NCBI RefSeq assembly: GCF_029953305.1
Contig: NZ_JASBAN010000001.1
Coordinates: forward strand, 1,605,001 to 1,669,000
DNA length: 64,000 bases
DNA from: Commensalibacter nepenthis
GTDB taxonomy: Bacteria > Pseudomonadota > Alphaproteobacteria > Acetobacterales > Acetobacteraceae
Reading direction: 5' to 3'
Position numbers and translations under genes: made by a program. The notes beneath the pieces were generated by a model, which saw only the letters and a list, made by a program, of their open reading frames with translations, made no database searches and was not told the origin of the DNA. Of this stretch, positions 43,028 to 52,865 are shown one piece after another; position 1 is the first letter of the stretch; each line of letters opens with the position of its first letter.

Positions 43028-43704
43028 TATTTTTTATTAAAAGATTGTGTTTTTTGATTAAGCATTTCCACCAGTGCTTGGCTGCCACCTTTCGCAAGGG
43101 TAGAACTGAAATCACCATGTTGGACGGCGGTTTGGCTGATGTTGCCATTTAACAATACATCAACGATCTTCCACCCTTGGGGGGTATTTTGGACGATGTA
43201 ATTGATTTGGGTTGCATCGTTACCAGAATCAATCGTAGTGCTGACAATTTGCTTATTTCCCGTTGTAACGGCTTTTATATCAGAGGAAATTTTGAATTGT
43301 GTATCTTTTTCATTGGCAAAACTAGAGAGATATCTTGCAATGGTATATTTCTTAAATGCTTCTAAGACAGCTGTCTTTTCTTGTGGGGTAAAAGAATTAT
43401 AACGATACCCAACCGTTTTTCCAATAATCGCAGGGAAATCATAGCTGGCATCCAAAGCTTGATTCAATATTACCCCATGTTGCGCAAGTGAATTTCCAGC
43501 AGATTTTTGGATAGTGCTTAATGCTTGATATAGCTTTACAACAGGTTCTTTGACAGCATTTTGATTGCTTTTTGCCGACATTGTATCAGAAGGCTGTGTA
43601 TGTTGGGTTTGTGCTTGCGCCTGAATAGTGGTTGTACTTGCAAGGGTAAAACCACATAATAAGAGAAAATGTTGTAATTTCATTGCTATGTTGACTTTAT
43701 TCAA
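43027..43704 (-). CDS. hpnM: HpnM, MlaC/Ttg2-type periplasmic protein
   Basis: A 225-residue exported protein of the toluene-tolerance Ttg2D/MlaC family. A signal peptide covers about residues 8-31, with cleavage near IQAQA. The core YDFPAIIGKTVGYRYNSFTPQEKTAVLEAF matches the MlaC fold, and WKIVDVLLNGNIS is the conserved end. MlaC carries phospholipids across the periplasm; by context HpnM should carry hopanoids, working with the HpnN transporter, which is not in the window. A start at ATG 43683 (MKLQHF) is plausible. It lies between dxs and hpnI. Confidence 0.85.
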   Translation of the reverse strand: MNKVNIAMKLQHFLLLCGFTLASTTTIQAQAQTQHTQPSDTMSAKSNQNAVKEPVVKLYQALSTIQKSAGNSLAQHGVILNQALDASYDFPAIIGKTVGYRYNSFTPQEKTAVLEAFKKYTIARYLSSFANEKDTQFKISSDIKAVTTGNKQIVSTTIDSGNDATQINYIVQNTPQGWKIVDVLLNGNISQTAVQHGDFSSTLAKGGSQALVEMLNQKTQSFNKK

Positions 43705-43749
43705 ATAAACGTTTTGTTAAAGATTATATTAGACTAAGATGATTGATAA

Positions 43750-45768
43750 TCAACCCTCAATTGCTTTTATGGCTGTTTTTACAATCGATGCTGCGTCTAA
43801 ACCTGCTTGGGCATATTGTGCATTTTGTGTATTGTGATGGATGAAAAAATCTGGAATGACCATTGGTCTGAAACGAATATTGTCTAGCAATCCATTGCCA
43901 GCAAGATGCTCCATTACAAATGCGCCAAATCCCCCACGAGAGCCTTCTTCAATTGTAATAAGTACTTTATGGTTACGGGCAATTTGGTTAATTAAATCGG
44001 TATCTAATGGTTTTGCAAAACGTGCATCGACGATGGTAGGGGGATATCCTTGCTCTGTTAATATTTCAGCAGCTTTTAAACATTCCGTCAAACGCGCACC
44101 AAAGGAAAGAATGGCAATGCCACCTTTTTCCTTGCCTGTTTGATTGCTCATTTCTTGGATAATACGTCCTTTACCGATTTCTAAAATCTCGGCTTGAGTC
44201 GGCAGCTTTAACCCTAAACCTGGACCACGAGGGAACCTAAAGGCAATTGGACCTTCATCAAAAGCAGCAGCGGTTGCCGTCATGTGCATTAATTCAACTT
44301 CATCACTAGGTGCCATTAATACAATGTCAGGTAAACATCCAAGATAAGCAATATCATAAGTTCCTGCGTGGGTTGCACCATCGGCACCCACCAAACCAGC
44401 GCGATCAATTGCAAAACGAACAGGTAGCTTTTGTAAAACTACGTCATGCATCACTTGATCGTATGCACGCTGTAAAAATGAGGAATAAATTGCACAGAAT
44501 GGGCGGATACCTTCTGTTGCCATACCAGCAGCAAAAGTGACTGCATGTTGCTCGGCAATACCAACATCAAAATAGCGATCTGGGAATTTTTGTTCGAATT
44601 TATCTAATCCTGTTCCTGTCGGCATTGCCGCCGTAATGGCAACAATCTGTTCATCTTTTTCTGCACATTTTAACAGCTCTTTGCTGAAAATAGAGGTATA
44701 AGAAGGCGGTCCAGGAGGGGCTTTGGTCTGTTCCCCAGTAATAACATTAAATTTAGAAACAGCATGGTATTTGTCGCCAGAGCTTTCTGCAGGCTTATAT
44801 CCATGTCCTTTTTCTGTAACAATATGTAATAAAATAGGTCCGATATGTTCCGCATCACGCAGATTGCGTAAAACAGGAACCAGTTGTTGCAAATTATGAC
44901 CATCAATAGGTCCAACATAATAAAAGCCGAGCTCTTCAAATAATGTTCCGCCTGTCATCATTGAACGGGCATATTCTTCAGCTCTTTTTGCTCTTTTTTC
45001 AATACTTTCAGGCAGTTTACTGGCCACTCTGGCAGCAAGGTCACGTAGCCCAAGGAAATGACGAGAAGATAATAGTTGGGATAGATAAACGGACATTGAA
45101 CCAACAGGTTCAGAAATTGACATTTCGTTATCATTTAAGATAACAATCAATTTTTCTGCACCTGGACCCGCAACCGCAGCATTATTCATGGCTTCATACG
45201 CCATTCCTGCTGTGATAGATCCATCCCCAATAACTGCCAAAACATTTCGTTCAATGTAACTTGGGTCATATTTTGCTTTGAAATGATTAGCAACCGCAAT
45301 CCCTAGTCCAGCAGAAATAGAGGTTGATGAATGTGCAGCCCCAAACGGATCATAAATACTTTCGGAGCGTTTGGTAAATCCTGATAACCCGTTAGGCTGG
45401 CGTAATGTACGGATTAATTCCCGACGACCTGTAAGGATTTTATGGGGATACGCCTGATGTCCTACGTCCCAAATCAAAGAATCTCTGGGTGTGTCAAAGA
45501 CAGCGTGCAACGCAACAGTCAGTTCCACAACCCCCAAAGAGGCTCCTAAATGTCCACCAGTTGTTGAAACAACATCAATGGTTTCAGCGCGCAATTCGCG
45601 TGCCACTTGTTCAAGTTGTTCAATCGATAAATTATTCAGATCAGCAGGGTGGCGAATATGATCGAGGAGTGGGAAGCGTCCATAGGTAGGAATAGATTTA
45701 ATGAAATTAGCCGATTCATTTCCTGAAGGAGTATATTGATTCTTAGGATTTTCGGGTTGTTCATCCAT
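43750..45768 (-). CDS. dxs: 1-deoxy-D-xylulose-5-phosphate synthase
   Basis: A thiamine diphosphate enzyme that condenses pyruvate and glyceraldehyde 3-phosphate, the first step of the MEP isoprenoid pathway. [20 protein letters not shown] is the N-terminal signature, [20 protein letters not shown] binds thiamine diphosphate and Mg, and [15 protein letters not shown] is the transketolase central motif. I choose [10 protein letters not shown] at 45768 (672 residues); an in-frame extension to 45828 adds 20 Cys-rich residues without conserved look. Its place at the head of the hpn run ties precursor supply to hopanoid synthesis. Confidence 0.95.
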   Translation of the reverse strand: MDEQPENPKNQYTPSGNESANFIKSIPTYGRFPLLDHIRHPADLNNLSIEQLEQVARELRAETIDVVSTTGGHLGASLGVVELTVALHAVFDTPRDSLIWDVGHQAYPHKILTGRRELIRTLRQPNGLSGFTKRSESIYDPFGAAHSSTSISAGLGIAVANHFKAKYDPSYIERNVLAVIGDGSITAGMAYEAMNNAAVAGPGAEKLIVILNDNEMSISEPVGSMSVYLSQLLSSRHFLGLRDLAARVASKLPESIEKRAKRAEEYARSMMTGGTLFEELGFYYVGPIDGHNLQQLVPVLRNLRDAEHIGPILLHIVTEKGHGYKPAESSGDKYHAVSKFNVITGEQTKAPPGPPSYTSIFSKELLKCAEKDEQIVAITAAMPTGTGLDKFEQKFPDRYFDVGIAEQHAVTFAAGMATEGIRPFCAIYSSFLQRAYDQVMHDVVLQKLPVRFAIDRAGLVGADGATHAGTYDIAYLGCLPDIVLMAPSDEVELMHMTATAAAFDEGPIAFRFPRGPGLGLKLPTQAEILEIGKGRIIQEMSNQTGKEKGGIAILSFGARLTECLKAAEILTEQGYPPTIVDARFAKPLDTDLINQIARNHKVLITIEEGSRGGFGAFVMEHLAGNGLLDNIRFRPMVIPDFFIHHNTQNAQYAQAGLDAASIVKTAIKAIEG

Positions 45769-45828
45769 GTTTGATCTCATCCGTTTTGTTGCACAAGGAT
45801 ACAAATGAGCGGAACATTTGTATTTCAT

Positions 45829-46196
45829 AAAATTGCTTTTAGCCTGTTTAATCGTAGATTGAAACTTCTAATTATACGAATCTTCATTCAATAAACAGTG
45901 TGTTTAAGTATATTTTTCGATATTTTTCTAAATAGCATGATTATTTTGTGATATAATTGTCACTAAAATCTGACAAGAAAAAATTATTTCTATAAATAAT
46001 CTGCTATTTTGATGGAAATACATTATGTTGTGTTCTACATCAGATATGAACGAGATGTGTTAACGAATTAATCTGGTTGAAATAATTTTTGTTGTTTAAA
46101 AGATTAATTTACTCTTGTCGTATATTTTTATTTATCTTAAATAAATCTAAATTTATTGTATTTTAAATACCGGTTTTCCGGTTTGGGAGCTGAAAA
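45829..46196. promoter_or_regulatory. Divergent control region between dxs-hpn operon and hpnH
   Basis: An AT-rich 368-bp region must hold promoters for both directions. For hpnH a possible sigma-70 pair is TTGTCG (46115) and TAAATA (46138) with 17-bp spacing. A small hairpin ACCGG-TTTT-CCGGT (46169-46182) sits just before the hpnH ribosome binding site GGGAG and could affect translation. I see no riboswitch that I can name. Confidence 0.4.
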
Positions 46197-47387
46197 ATGG
46201 CTGTTCCTCTGATGCAGGCGGTTCGAGTCGGCAGTTATGTTGTAAAGCAACATTTACAAGGACGTAAAAAATATCCGCTGGTTTTGATGTTGGAACCACT
46301 ATTACGGTGCAATCTTGCTTGTTCTGGTTGCGGGAAAATTGATTATCCTGCAGAGATTTTAAATCAAAGGCTAAGTGTTCAGGAATGTTTGGATGCCGAT
46401 GCTGAATGTGGTGCGCCTGTGGTTGCTGTGGCTGGGGGGGAACCCTTGTTGCACAAAGACATGCCCAAAATTATCCAAGGGTTAATCGCACGTAAACGCT
46501 ATGTTTATTTATGTACCAATGGGTTATTGTTGGAAAAGAAAATTGATGATTATAAGCCATCTCCATTCTTTTCTTGGGATATCCACTTGGACGGCGATCA
46601 ATTAATGCATGATGCCTCTGTTTGCCAAGATGGCGTGTATGACAGAGCCGTTACAGCAATTAAGCTTGCTAAATCCAAAGGGTTCAGAGTTTCAATTAAT
46701 TGTACGTTATTTGATGGTGCTGATCCTCATCGTGTTGCGTCATTCTTTGATGAAGTGATGGCGTTGGGTGTTGATGGGATTATGACCGCCCCTGGCTATG
46801 CGTATGAACGTGCACCAGATCAAGAGCATTTCTTGAACCGTCAAAAAACCAAGCAACTATTCCGTGATGTTTTCCGGTTGGGTAAAGGACATAAATGGCG
46901 TTTCACGCAATCTCCTTTATTCTTGAATTTCCTTGCGGGAAATGAACAATATCATTGTACTCCTTGGGGTAAACCTTTAAAAACAGTATTTGGATGGCAA
47001 CGTCCTTGTTATCTGTTGGGTGAAGGCTATGCGTCTACTTATCAAGAGTTGATGGATGACACTCAGTGGGATTTATATGGTACGGGTAATTATGCGAAAT
47101 GTGCGGATTGTATGGTGCATTCTGGATATGAATCTACTGCTGTAAAAGATGCAATTCAACGTCCTTGGCATATTGCTCAGGTTGCATTGATGGGACCAAA
47201 AACCGAAGGACCCATGGCACCAGAGATCGATTTGTCCAAACAACGTCCAGCTGAATATGCATATAATGAACAAGTCCAAGGTTTGATGCAAAAAATCAAA
47301 ACCGAGGCCCCCAGTGCAAGTAAACGCACCACAACCATTCGTCGTGTCAAAACGGTTAAAAAAGAAGAGGCTAAAGAAAACTCTTAA
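46197..47387 (+). CDS. hpnH: Adenosyl-hopene transferase HpnH (radical SAM)
   Basis: A 396-residue radical SAM enzyme. The cluster motif is in LRCNLACSGCGKIDYP (Cys38, 42, 45). It starts MAVPLMQAVRVGSYVVKQHL, the typical HpnH beginning, and has DIHLDGDQLMHDASV and GIMTAPGYAYERAPDQ. HpnH adds an adenosyl group to diploptene, the first step of side-chain extension. The C-terminus ends in a Lys-rich tail that looks unconserved. It is divergent from dxs-hpnMIJK and followed by a strong terminator. Confidence 0.96.
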   Translation: MAVPLMQAVRVGSYVVKQHLQGRKKYPLVLMLEPLLRCNLACSGCGKIDYPAEILNQRLSVQECLDADAECGAPVVAVAGGEPLLHKDMPKIIQGLIARKRYVYLCTNGLLLEKKIDDYKPSPFFSWDIHLDGDQLMHDASVCQDGVYDRAVTAIKLAKSKGFRVSINCTLFDGADPHRVASFFDEVMALGVDGIMTAPGYAYERAPDQEHFLNRQKTKQLFRDVFRLGKGHKWRFTQSPLFLNFLAGNEQYHCTPWGKPLKTVFGWQRPCYLLGEGYASTYQELMDDTQWDLYGTGNYAKCADCMVHSGYESTAVKDAIQRPWHIAQVALMGPKTEGPMAPEIDLSKQRPAEYAYNEQVQGLMQKIKTEAPSASKRTTTIRRVKTVKKEEAKENS

Positions 47388-47413
47388 ATTTTACTTAAAT
47401 AAATTGAGTTTTT

Positions 47414-47446
47414 GGAAACGAGCTTTTCTTAGTAAAGGCTCGTTTT
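47414..47446 (+). terminator. Rho-independent terminator after hpnH
   Basis: AACGAGC / GCTCGTT with partly paired loop TTTTCTTAGTAAAG is followed by TTTTTT. It lies about 30 bp after the stop codon. Confidence 0.85.
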
Positions 47447-47458
47447 TTATTAATGAAG

Positions 47459-47569
47459 TGTACGAATTGATCGTGTTGTTTACAGATTTTGTTTAAAATA
47501 ACCATTTAAGACCTCATAGGGTGTTTTTCCTTGAATGCCTTTATGAGGTTTAACAGTGTTATAATAATT
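47459..47569 (-). mobile_element. IS scar: C-terminal 29 codons of an IS3/IS481-type transposase
   Basis: On the minus strand 47569-47480 encodes NYYNTVKPHKGIQGKTPYE, then VLNGYFKQNL and a stop. The YNxxxPHxxxxxKTPYE pattern is the classic C-terminal end of rve-domain (DDE) transposases. Coding breaks off upstream. The segment 47464-47521 matches the scar at 3117-3174 at 53 of 58 positions. TGTA at 47459 may be the element end. It sits between the hpnH terminator and a decayed region before aspA. Confidence 0.75.
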
Positions 47570-47944
47570 AATATGTAGAAATTGATTGCCGATTATATTT
47601 CCTTCTTGTCTAGCTTTATTAAAGAAAAAAATCGTAACGAATTTTGGTTATTAGGGTTAGAAGACGGAAATCATCCCAAACGAGGGAATTTGACATGTGT
47701 CTTTTTTTCCAAAAGCAATTTATATTGCTTTAGATTTCTAGTCATTCATAGAGTGTTTCTAAAGATTTAATGAAATTCTTGAAATGATTAAGAGTGCAAA
47801 CATCGATTATTGTGCAAGATGAAGATGGTGAACCTTTCGGTTGGTAGTTTTTTTGTGACTTTATTTTCCTTGCTTATTCTTTTTTTCTTTCTACCATAGG
47901 GAATGTATCAACTTAAATTTGTCATTTTATAAAAGGATTTTTGT
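47570..47944 (+). other. Decayed region before aspA
   Basis: A 62-codon frame at 47582-47770 contains FIKEKNRNEFWLLGLEDGN, which has some coding character, but it lacks a convincing start, runs directly off the transposase scar and ends in unconserved sequence. A short tail VQDEDGEPFGW in another frame ends at about 47849. I read this as remains of a small gene of unknown family, damaged by the IS insertion. The aspA promoter and ribosome binding site (AAAAGGA, 47931) lie at the right end. Confidence 0.4.
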
Positions 47945-49372
47945 ATGTCAAACGAAACATTTCGTACCGAGAAAGATTTATTAGGTACATTGGATGTTCC
48001 TAATGAGGCATATTATGGTATTCAAACATTAAGAGCGATTAATAACTTTAAATTAACGGGGGTTCCGTTATCTCATTTCGCTCATCTTGTGAATGGGCTT
48101 GCTTTGGTAAAATGGGCTGCGGCTGCGGCTAATCATAAATTGGGTTATTTATCCGATAAAAAATATAATGCGATTGAAAAAGCATGCCAACGTATTGTGA
48201 ATGGTGAATTTCACGATCAATTTCAAGTAGATATGATCCAAGGTGGAGCAGGGACTTCAACCAATATGAATGCGAATGAAGTCATTGCCAATATTGCTTT
48301 GGAAGAAATGGGACATCAAAAGGGTGAATATCAGTATCTCCATCCAAATAATGATGTGAATATGGCGCAATCAACGAATGATGCGTATCCAACTGCTATT
48401 CGTGTCGGATTCTTATTGGGTTATGATACGCTGCTTGAGTCACTTTCTAAATTGAGAGATTCTTTTGCTAAAAAAGGCGAGGAATTCGCACATGTGATTA
48501 AAATGGGTCGTACACAATTGCAAGATGCTGTACCAATGACCTTAGGACAAGAGTTTCATGCTTTTGCAACGACGTTGACTGAAGATTTAGAACGTATTCG
48601 TACATTGGTACCTGATGTATTATGTGAAATTAACCTTGGTGGAACGGCAATTGGTACTGGGATTAATGCTGATCCACATTATCAAGCATTAGCAGTCGAG
48701 CATTTAGCAAAGATTACAGGTCATAAGCTAGTTCCTGCAACAGATTTGATCGAAGCAACTTCTGATATGGGGGCTTTTGTCTTATTATCTGGAATGTTAA
48801 AACGCGCAGCCGTCAAATTATCCAAGATTTGTAATGATTTAAGATTATTATCCAGTGGTCCAAGGACAGGGATCAATGAAATTAACTTGCCCGCTCGACA
48901 ACCAGGCAGCTCTATTATGCCAGGAAAAGTAAATCCTGTTATTCCCGAAGCGGTCAATCAAGTGGCATTTACTGTGATTGGAAATGATTTGGCACTGACA
49001 TTGGCTGCTGAGGGTGGACAGTTGCAGTTGAATGTGATGGAACCTCTGATTGCTTATAAAACTATGAGCTCTAGCATTCTGTTAATTCGTGCAATGGATA
49101 TGTTGAGAGAATTATGTATTGATGGCATTACAGCGAATGTAGAACATTGTAAAAACCTTGTTGAGCATTCAATTGGTCTAGTTACAGCGTTAAATCCCTA
49201 TATTGGGTATGAAAATGCCACACGCATCGCACGTAAGGCGTTGGAAACAGGCAAAGGGGTTTTGGAACTCGTTCGTGAAGAAAAGCTCTTAAGCGAAGCT
49301 GAACTTGAAAAAATCTTAAAACCTGAAAATATGATTGCACCACATTTGGCTTTGACTGATCTGAAGCATTAG
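47945..49372 (+). CDS. aspA: Aspartate ammonia-lyase
   Basis: A 475-residue member of the fumarase/aspartase superfamily, converting L-aspartate to fumarate and ammonia. TEKDLLGTLDVPNEAYYGIQT at the start and QGGAGTSTNMNANEVIAN favour aspartase over class II fumarase. The catalytic-loop signature GSSIMPGKVNPVIPE lies near residue 320. Cytoplasmic homotetramer by family. In acetic acid bacteria it can feed fumarate into an incomplete TCA cycle; that is inference. It is flanked by its own promoter region and a strong terminator. Confidence 0.94.
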   Translation: MSNETFRTEKDLLGTLDVPNEAYYGIQTLRAINNFKLTGVPLSHFAHLVNGLALVKWAAAAANHKLGYLSDKKYNAIEKACQRIVNGEFHDQFQVDMIQGGAGTSTNMNANEVIANIALEEMGHQKGEYQYLHPNNDVNMAQSTNDAYPTAIRVGFLLGYDTLLESLSKLRDSFAKKGEEFAHVIKMGRTQLQDAVPMTLGQEFHAFATTLTEDLERIRTLVPDVLCEINLGGTAIGTGINADPHYQALAVEHLAKITGHKLVPATDLIEATSDMGAFVLLSGMLKRAAVKLSKICNDLRLLSSGPRTGINEINLPARQPGSSIMPGKVNPVIPEAVNQVAFTVIGNDLALTLAAEGGQLQLNVMEPLIAYKTMSSSILLIRAMDMLRELCIDGITANVEHCKNLVEHSIGLVTALNPYIGYENATRIARKALETGKGVLELVREEKLLSEAELEKILKPENMIAPHLALTDLKH

Positions 49373-49399
49373 AGGCTCTGTTTGTGACAGGATTGCACT

Positions 49400-49453
49400 C
49401 TATTTCTTACCTGTTGTTATAAGCTCAGGTAAGAAATAGCGTTTTATTTTTTA
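49400..49453 (+). terminator. Strong hairpin terminator after aspA
   Basis: A perfect 14-bp stem CTATTTCTTACCTG / CAGGTAAGAAATAG with a 12-nt loop, followed by CGTTTTATTTTTT. It lies 28 bp after the stop. Confidence 0.9.
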
Positions 49454-49543
49454 TCGATATCTTTGAATTAATGTTATATTTTATACTCGGATTAGGTATA
49501 TAATTACCTCTCTTGATTTCTTTGAGCAGGTTAGTAGCAATTT

Positions 49544-50833
49544 ATGATTATCTCTATCATCATTATTATATGTTTAATTTTTCTGAATGGTATTTTCGCC
49601 ATGGGGGAATTGGCATTAATTTCTAGCCGAAAAACACGTTTAGTCACGATGCAACGCCAAGGCGTGCGTGGGGCAGATCGTGCCATACGATTGATGGAGG
49701 ATCCACACAGTTTTTTACCGACAATCCAAATAGGAATAACCATTGTTTCAATTTTCGAAGGTGCGTTCGGAGGAGCAAGGCTTGAGGCTGCTTTAAGCCG
49801 ATGGCTCAGCACATTTCCTGTGATTGGTCCTTTGGCTGATGATATTTCTATTTTTGTGGTTGTTTTGGTAATTACGTTTTTTATGCTGGTTTTTGGAGAG
49901 TTAATCCCCAAACAGCTTGCGTTACAAGACCCAGAAGCAATCGCTGTTCGCTTGGCAAGAACCTTTGAAATTATGTCCAAGATTGCTGCCCCAGGCGTAT
50001 GGGTCTTGGGAAAATGTTCAGAGGCGATTTTAAGATTATTACGCCGTCATAAAAATGTTCGTGTTTCCGTAAGCGAGGAAGAGTTAAGGGCGTATATTGC
50101 TGAGGGCGCACAAACTGGCATCCTTGAAATTGAAGAACGCAATATGATCGAGCGTTTGCTTCGTTTAGCAGATCGCCCTGTTCGGGCGTTAATGCGCCCA
50201 AGAAATGAGATCGTGTGGGTGGATCGTTCGGCTTCTGTGCAAGAGTTAAAAAAGACTTTGCTGAACGCGCAGTATACGCGTTTAGTAGTATGTGAAGGTG
50301 GTATCGATAATCCATTGGGGATTATTACAGCGAATGACGTCTTAACGATGTTATTACAAGGCAAAGAATTATCAATTGATGTTTGTTTGCAATTACCTTT
50401 GGTGGTTCCGGATAGCATGTCGGCATTGGATGCGTTGGAACGTTTAAGAGCCGATGTGTTGGGTGTTGTTTTAGTGTTGGATGAATATGGTTCTTTCGAA
50501 GGAATAATCACAGTTTCCGATATTTTTAAAGCTATTGTTGGTGAAGAAAACGAACCGTTGGATGCACCACGATTAGAAGCGGGTGGAACCAACGAATATT
50601 TACTAGATGGGACAACATTGGTTGACGGCGTAAAAGACCAATTAAATTTGGATGATTTGCCTGGTGAGGGGAGTTATCACACATTGGGCGGATTGATCTT
50701 GGCTTTATTACGTCGTGTGCCTGTCACTGGTGATAAAGTGGTGTTTTCTGGTTGGTTATTCGAGGTGATTGAAATGGATGGCAGGCGTGTGACGAAAGTC
50801 CAAGCCAGTCGGCAGGCTGTTGCACAGAACTAA
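49544..50833 (+). CDS. HlyC/CorC family membrane protein (CNNM-CBS)
   Basis: A 429-residue protein in three parts: an N-terminal DUF21/CNNM membrane domain (about 1-190, beginning IISIIIIICLIFLNGIFAMGE, with FGELIPKQLALQDPE), a pair of CBS domains (about 205-345, including RPRNEIVWVDR and VLDEYGSFEGIITVSDIF), and a C-terminal CorC_HlyC domain (YHTLGGLILALLRRVPVTGD). Relatives are involved in Mg or Co handling; some are called hemolysin-like, which is misleading. Substrate here is unknown. It stands alone between two terminators. Confidence 0.92.
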   Translation: MIISIIIIICLIFLNGIFAMGELALISSRKTRLVTMQRQGVRGADRAIRLMEDPHSFLPTIQIGITIVSIFEGAFGGARLEAALSRWLSTFPVIGPLADDISIFVVVLVITFFMLVFGELIPKQLALQDPEAIAVRLARTFEIMSKIAAPGVWVLGKCSEAILRLLRRHKNVRVSVSEEELRAYIAEGAQTGILEIEERNMIERLLRLADRPVRALMRPRNEIVWVDRSASVQELKKTLLNAQYTRLVVCEGGIDNPLGIITANDVLTMLLQGKELSIDVCLQLPLVVPDSMSALDALERLRADVLGVVLVLDEYGSFEGIITVSDIFKAIVGEENEPLDAPRLEAGGTNEYLLDGTTLVDGVKDQLNLDDLPGEGSYHTLGGLILALLRRVPVTGDKVVFSGWLFEVIEMDGRRVTKVQASRQAVAQN

Positions 50834-50852
50834 CCATATTGTATATGAAGCT

Positions 50853-50894
50853 ATTAAAAAAGGCTTTCCTCGTTGAATAAAAAAGCCTTTTTTA
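50853..50894. terminator. Bidirectional terminator between CNNM gene and lytic transglycosylase
   Basis: AAAAAAGGCTTT / AAAGCCTTTTTT with an intervening loop serves both converging genes. Confidence 0.87.
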
Positions 50895-50896
50895 TG

Positions 50897-52771
50897 TTAA
50901 TGAATTGTTACTGATTTCATAATGTGTTTTTCGTTTTCAAAACAAGGCCATTGATTTTGCATCAAAGAATTCAATGAAGGTCTTGGGAGATCAAGTTCTT
51001 TAGAATAAATCCATAAATAGGTTAATGCACGATGCAAATAATGTCTGGTTTCAGTGACAGGAATTGTTTCCATAAATAATAAAGGATCATGTTGATAGTC
51101 GGCTATTTCCAGCCATTTATTAATCATAGAAGGACCTGCGTTATAGCTGGCGAGCATATGTAATAAATTGCCACCATGATTATCTTTTTTGTTGGATAAT
51201 TCTGCTAAATGTTCCAAATAAAGCTGTCCAATTTCTAAATTAAGTGCTGCATTTTTAAGCTCTGAAGGATAATTTAGCGAAACATTATCTTGTTTTTTGG
51301 CGATATATTGAGCGGTAACAGGCATGATTTGCATTAATCCCATTGCTCCATTTTGGGAGATGGCTTTGCTGTTAAAGTTTGATTCTAATCGCGTTAATGC
51401 ATAAACAAGCGCTGGATTCATTTTAAATCCATGTCTTGGTGTTAATTTAGGCAACGGCAAGGCAACGTTGCTTTTGACCGTTTCTTCGTGATGGGTTAAA
51501 ATGGTTTGTAATTGGTCAGAAAGCCCTTTGAAATTAGCAGCTTTGGCGACCAGTTGAATGGAGCGGGACAAAGCAATATTATGATTGCTTTGCATCCATA
51601 ATTGTCTAAGGACGATTTCTGCTCTTTCCCTTTGTCCGACTTGTATCAAAGCAAATAAACGTTTTCCCAAAGGCGTATCTTCTACCGCACTGATGTCGGC
51701 ATTACTTGCTGTTTCGGTTAACGAGGATTGTGCAGAAAGGCTTTTTTTGTTTTTTCGCAACGTTTCTTGGGCTAAAATTCCATAGAATGTCAAAGGCGCA
51801 TTGGCAGCCTTACGCAACCAAACTTGATATCCATTGGGATCATGTGCGTGTAAACGAGTGCGTGCTGCCCAAAAGAAACAACCTGCTTGGATGTGGGGTG
51901 CGGTTATATCGGCATGAGAGGCTTTGGAAAATAGGTAAAAAGCCAAGTCATTATCATTTTGTTTCCATGCGATGAGACCCGCAACATATCCTGCCAATCC
52001 TATGCGCCCTTTGGAAAGGGAAAATGCTTGTTGTGCAATACGCAGTGCGTCTTCATCTTTTCCAATAGAGAAAAGCTGCTGCGCAATTTCAGCTTGTAAT
52101 TGAGCTGCGTATAGATCCGTCATGCCCGAAGTTTTTTTGATGAGTTGTAAGGCGCTTTTAGCTCCTTTTACCCCCAAAGTACTACGGGTAAAGATGGTTT
52201 TATCCAGTAAAGGATTTCTTTTAAAAGGCGTGATAATAGGGTCTGCTTCTGTTGGCATTGGCAATGATGCTTGTGTCACATCTGCTTTTAGAACAGGGAA
52301 AGAATGATCTATAGAAATGGTTGTATTGGTTGGGTTTAAACTGTTCAATCTTTTGATGATTTGCGAAAAATCGGCATAAGTTGGAAAGTTTTTCAACCAT
52401 AGTTTTAGCTGCCCAGTATTTGGGGTAAATTGAGGGTTAAGATAACGCTCGGCCAAAATATCGCCGAGCAACAAATTGTCTGAAATCGCAATGGTTTCAG
52501 ACTGAGCTGTTTTGAAGTCCCCTTGACGTTGCAGATCAAATATGTGGCGAATACGCCGAGCATCCAACCCATCCAATGGGCGAGGAAACCGAACTGAACC
52601 ATTACTGCCACTTGACGAAGAACGAGTGGTTGAAACGGTTACATCTTCATATTGATCTTGTTGCTGAGGTGTTTGCGCTCTGATTGTAGAGGCGGAAACA
52701 CCTGCCAACAAGGTTGCACTGGCCACCAAAGCCCGAACAACCGAAGGGGAGATAGAATATATCCCTTGCAT
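50897..52771 (-). CDS. Soluble lytic murein transglycosylase
   Basis: A 624-residue exported Slt70-like enzyme. The signal peptide spans about residues 1-32 (cleavage near STIRA). The long middle part is a helical superhelix. The C-terminal SLT domain begins MNPALVYALTRLESNFN, with the catalytic Glu in RLESNF, and has GAMGLMQIMPVTAQY and MLASYNAGP, the three standard SLT motifs. It cleaves peptidoglycan glycan strands to 1,6-anhydro ends in the periplasm. It converges with the CNNM gene and follows the glycosylase gene in the same direction. Confidence 0.92.
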   Translation of the reverse strand: MQGIYSISPSVVRALVASATLLAGVSASTIRAQTPQQQDQYEDVTVSTTRSSSSGSNGSVRFPRPLDGLDARRIRHIFDLQRQGDFKTAQSETIAISDNLLLGDILAERYLNPQFTPNTGQLKLWLKNFPTYADFSQIIKRLNSLNPTNTTISIDHSFPVLKADVTQASLPMPTEADPIITPFKRNPLLDKTIFTRSTLGVKGAKSALQLIKKTSGMTDLYAAQLQAEIAQQLFSIGKDEDALRIAQQAFSLSKGRIGLAGYVAGLIAWKQNDNDLAFYLFSKASHADITAPHIQAGCFFWAARTRLHAHDPNGYQVWLRKAANAPLTFYGILAQETLRKNKKSLSAQSSLTETASNADISAVEDTPLGKRLFALIQVGQRERAEIVLRQLWMQSNHNIALSRSIQLVAKAANFKGLSDQLQTILTHHEETVKSNVALPLPKLTPRHGFKMNPALVYALTRLESNFNSKAISQNGAMGLMQIMPVTAQYIAKKQDNVSLNYPSELKNAALNLEIGQLYLEHLAELSNKKDNHGGNLLHMLASYNAGPSMINKWLEIADYQHDPLLFMETIPVTETRHYLHRALTYLWIYSKELDLPRPSLNSLMQNQWPCFENEKHIMKSVTIH

Positions 52772-52865
52772 AATGCTTCAATATGTAAGTTATTTGTTCA
52801 ATAAATCAAGTTTTTAATTATAAGAATTAAGGTGTTGAATAAAATATAATAAACATATCAGTGGC

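Noticed and set aside
47582-47770. 62-codon frame before aspA as a gene
   Set aside because: It directly abuts a transposase scar, lacks a good start site and looks like remains of a larger gene.
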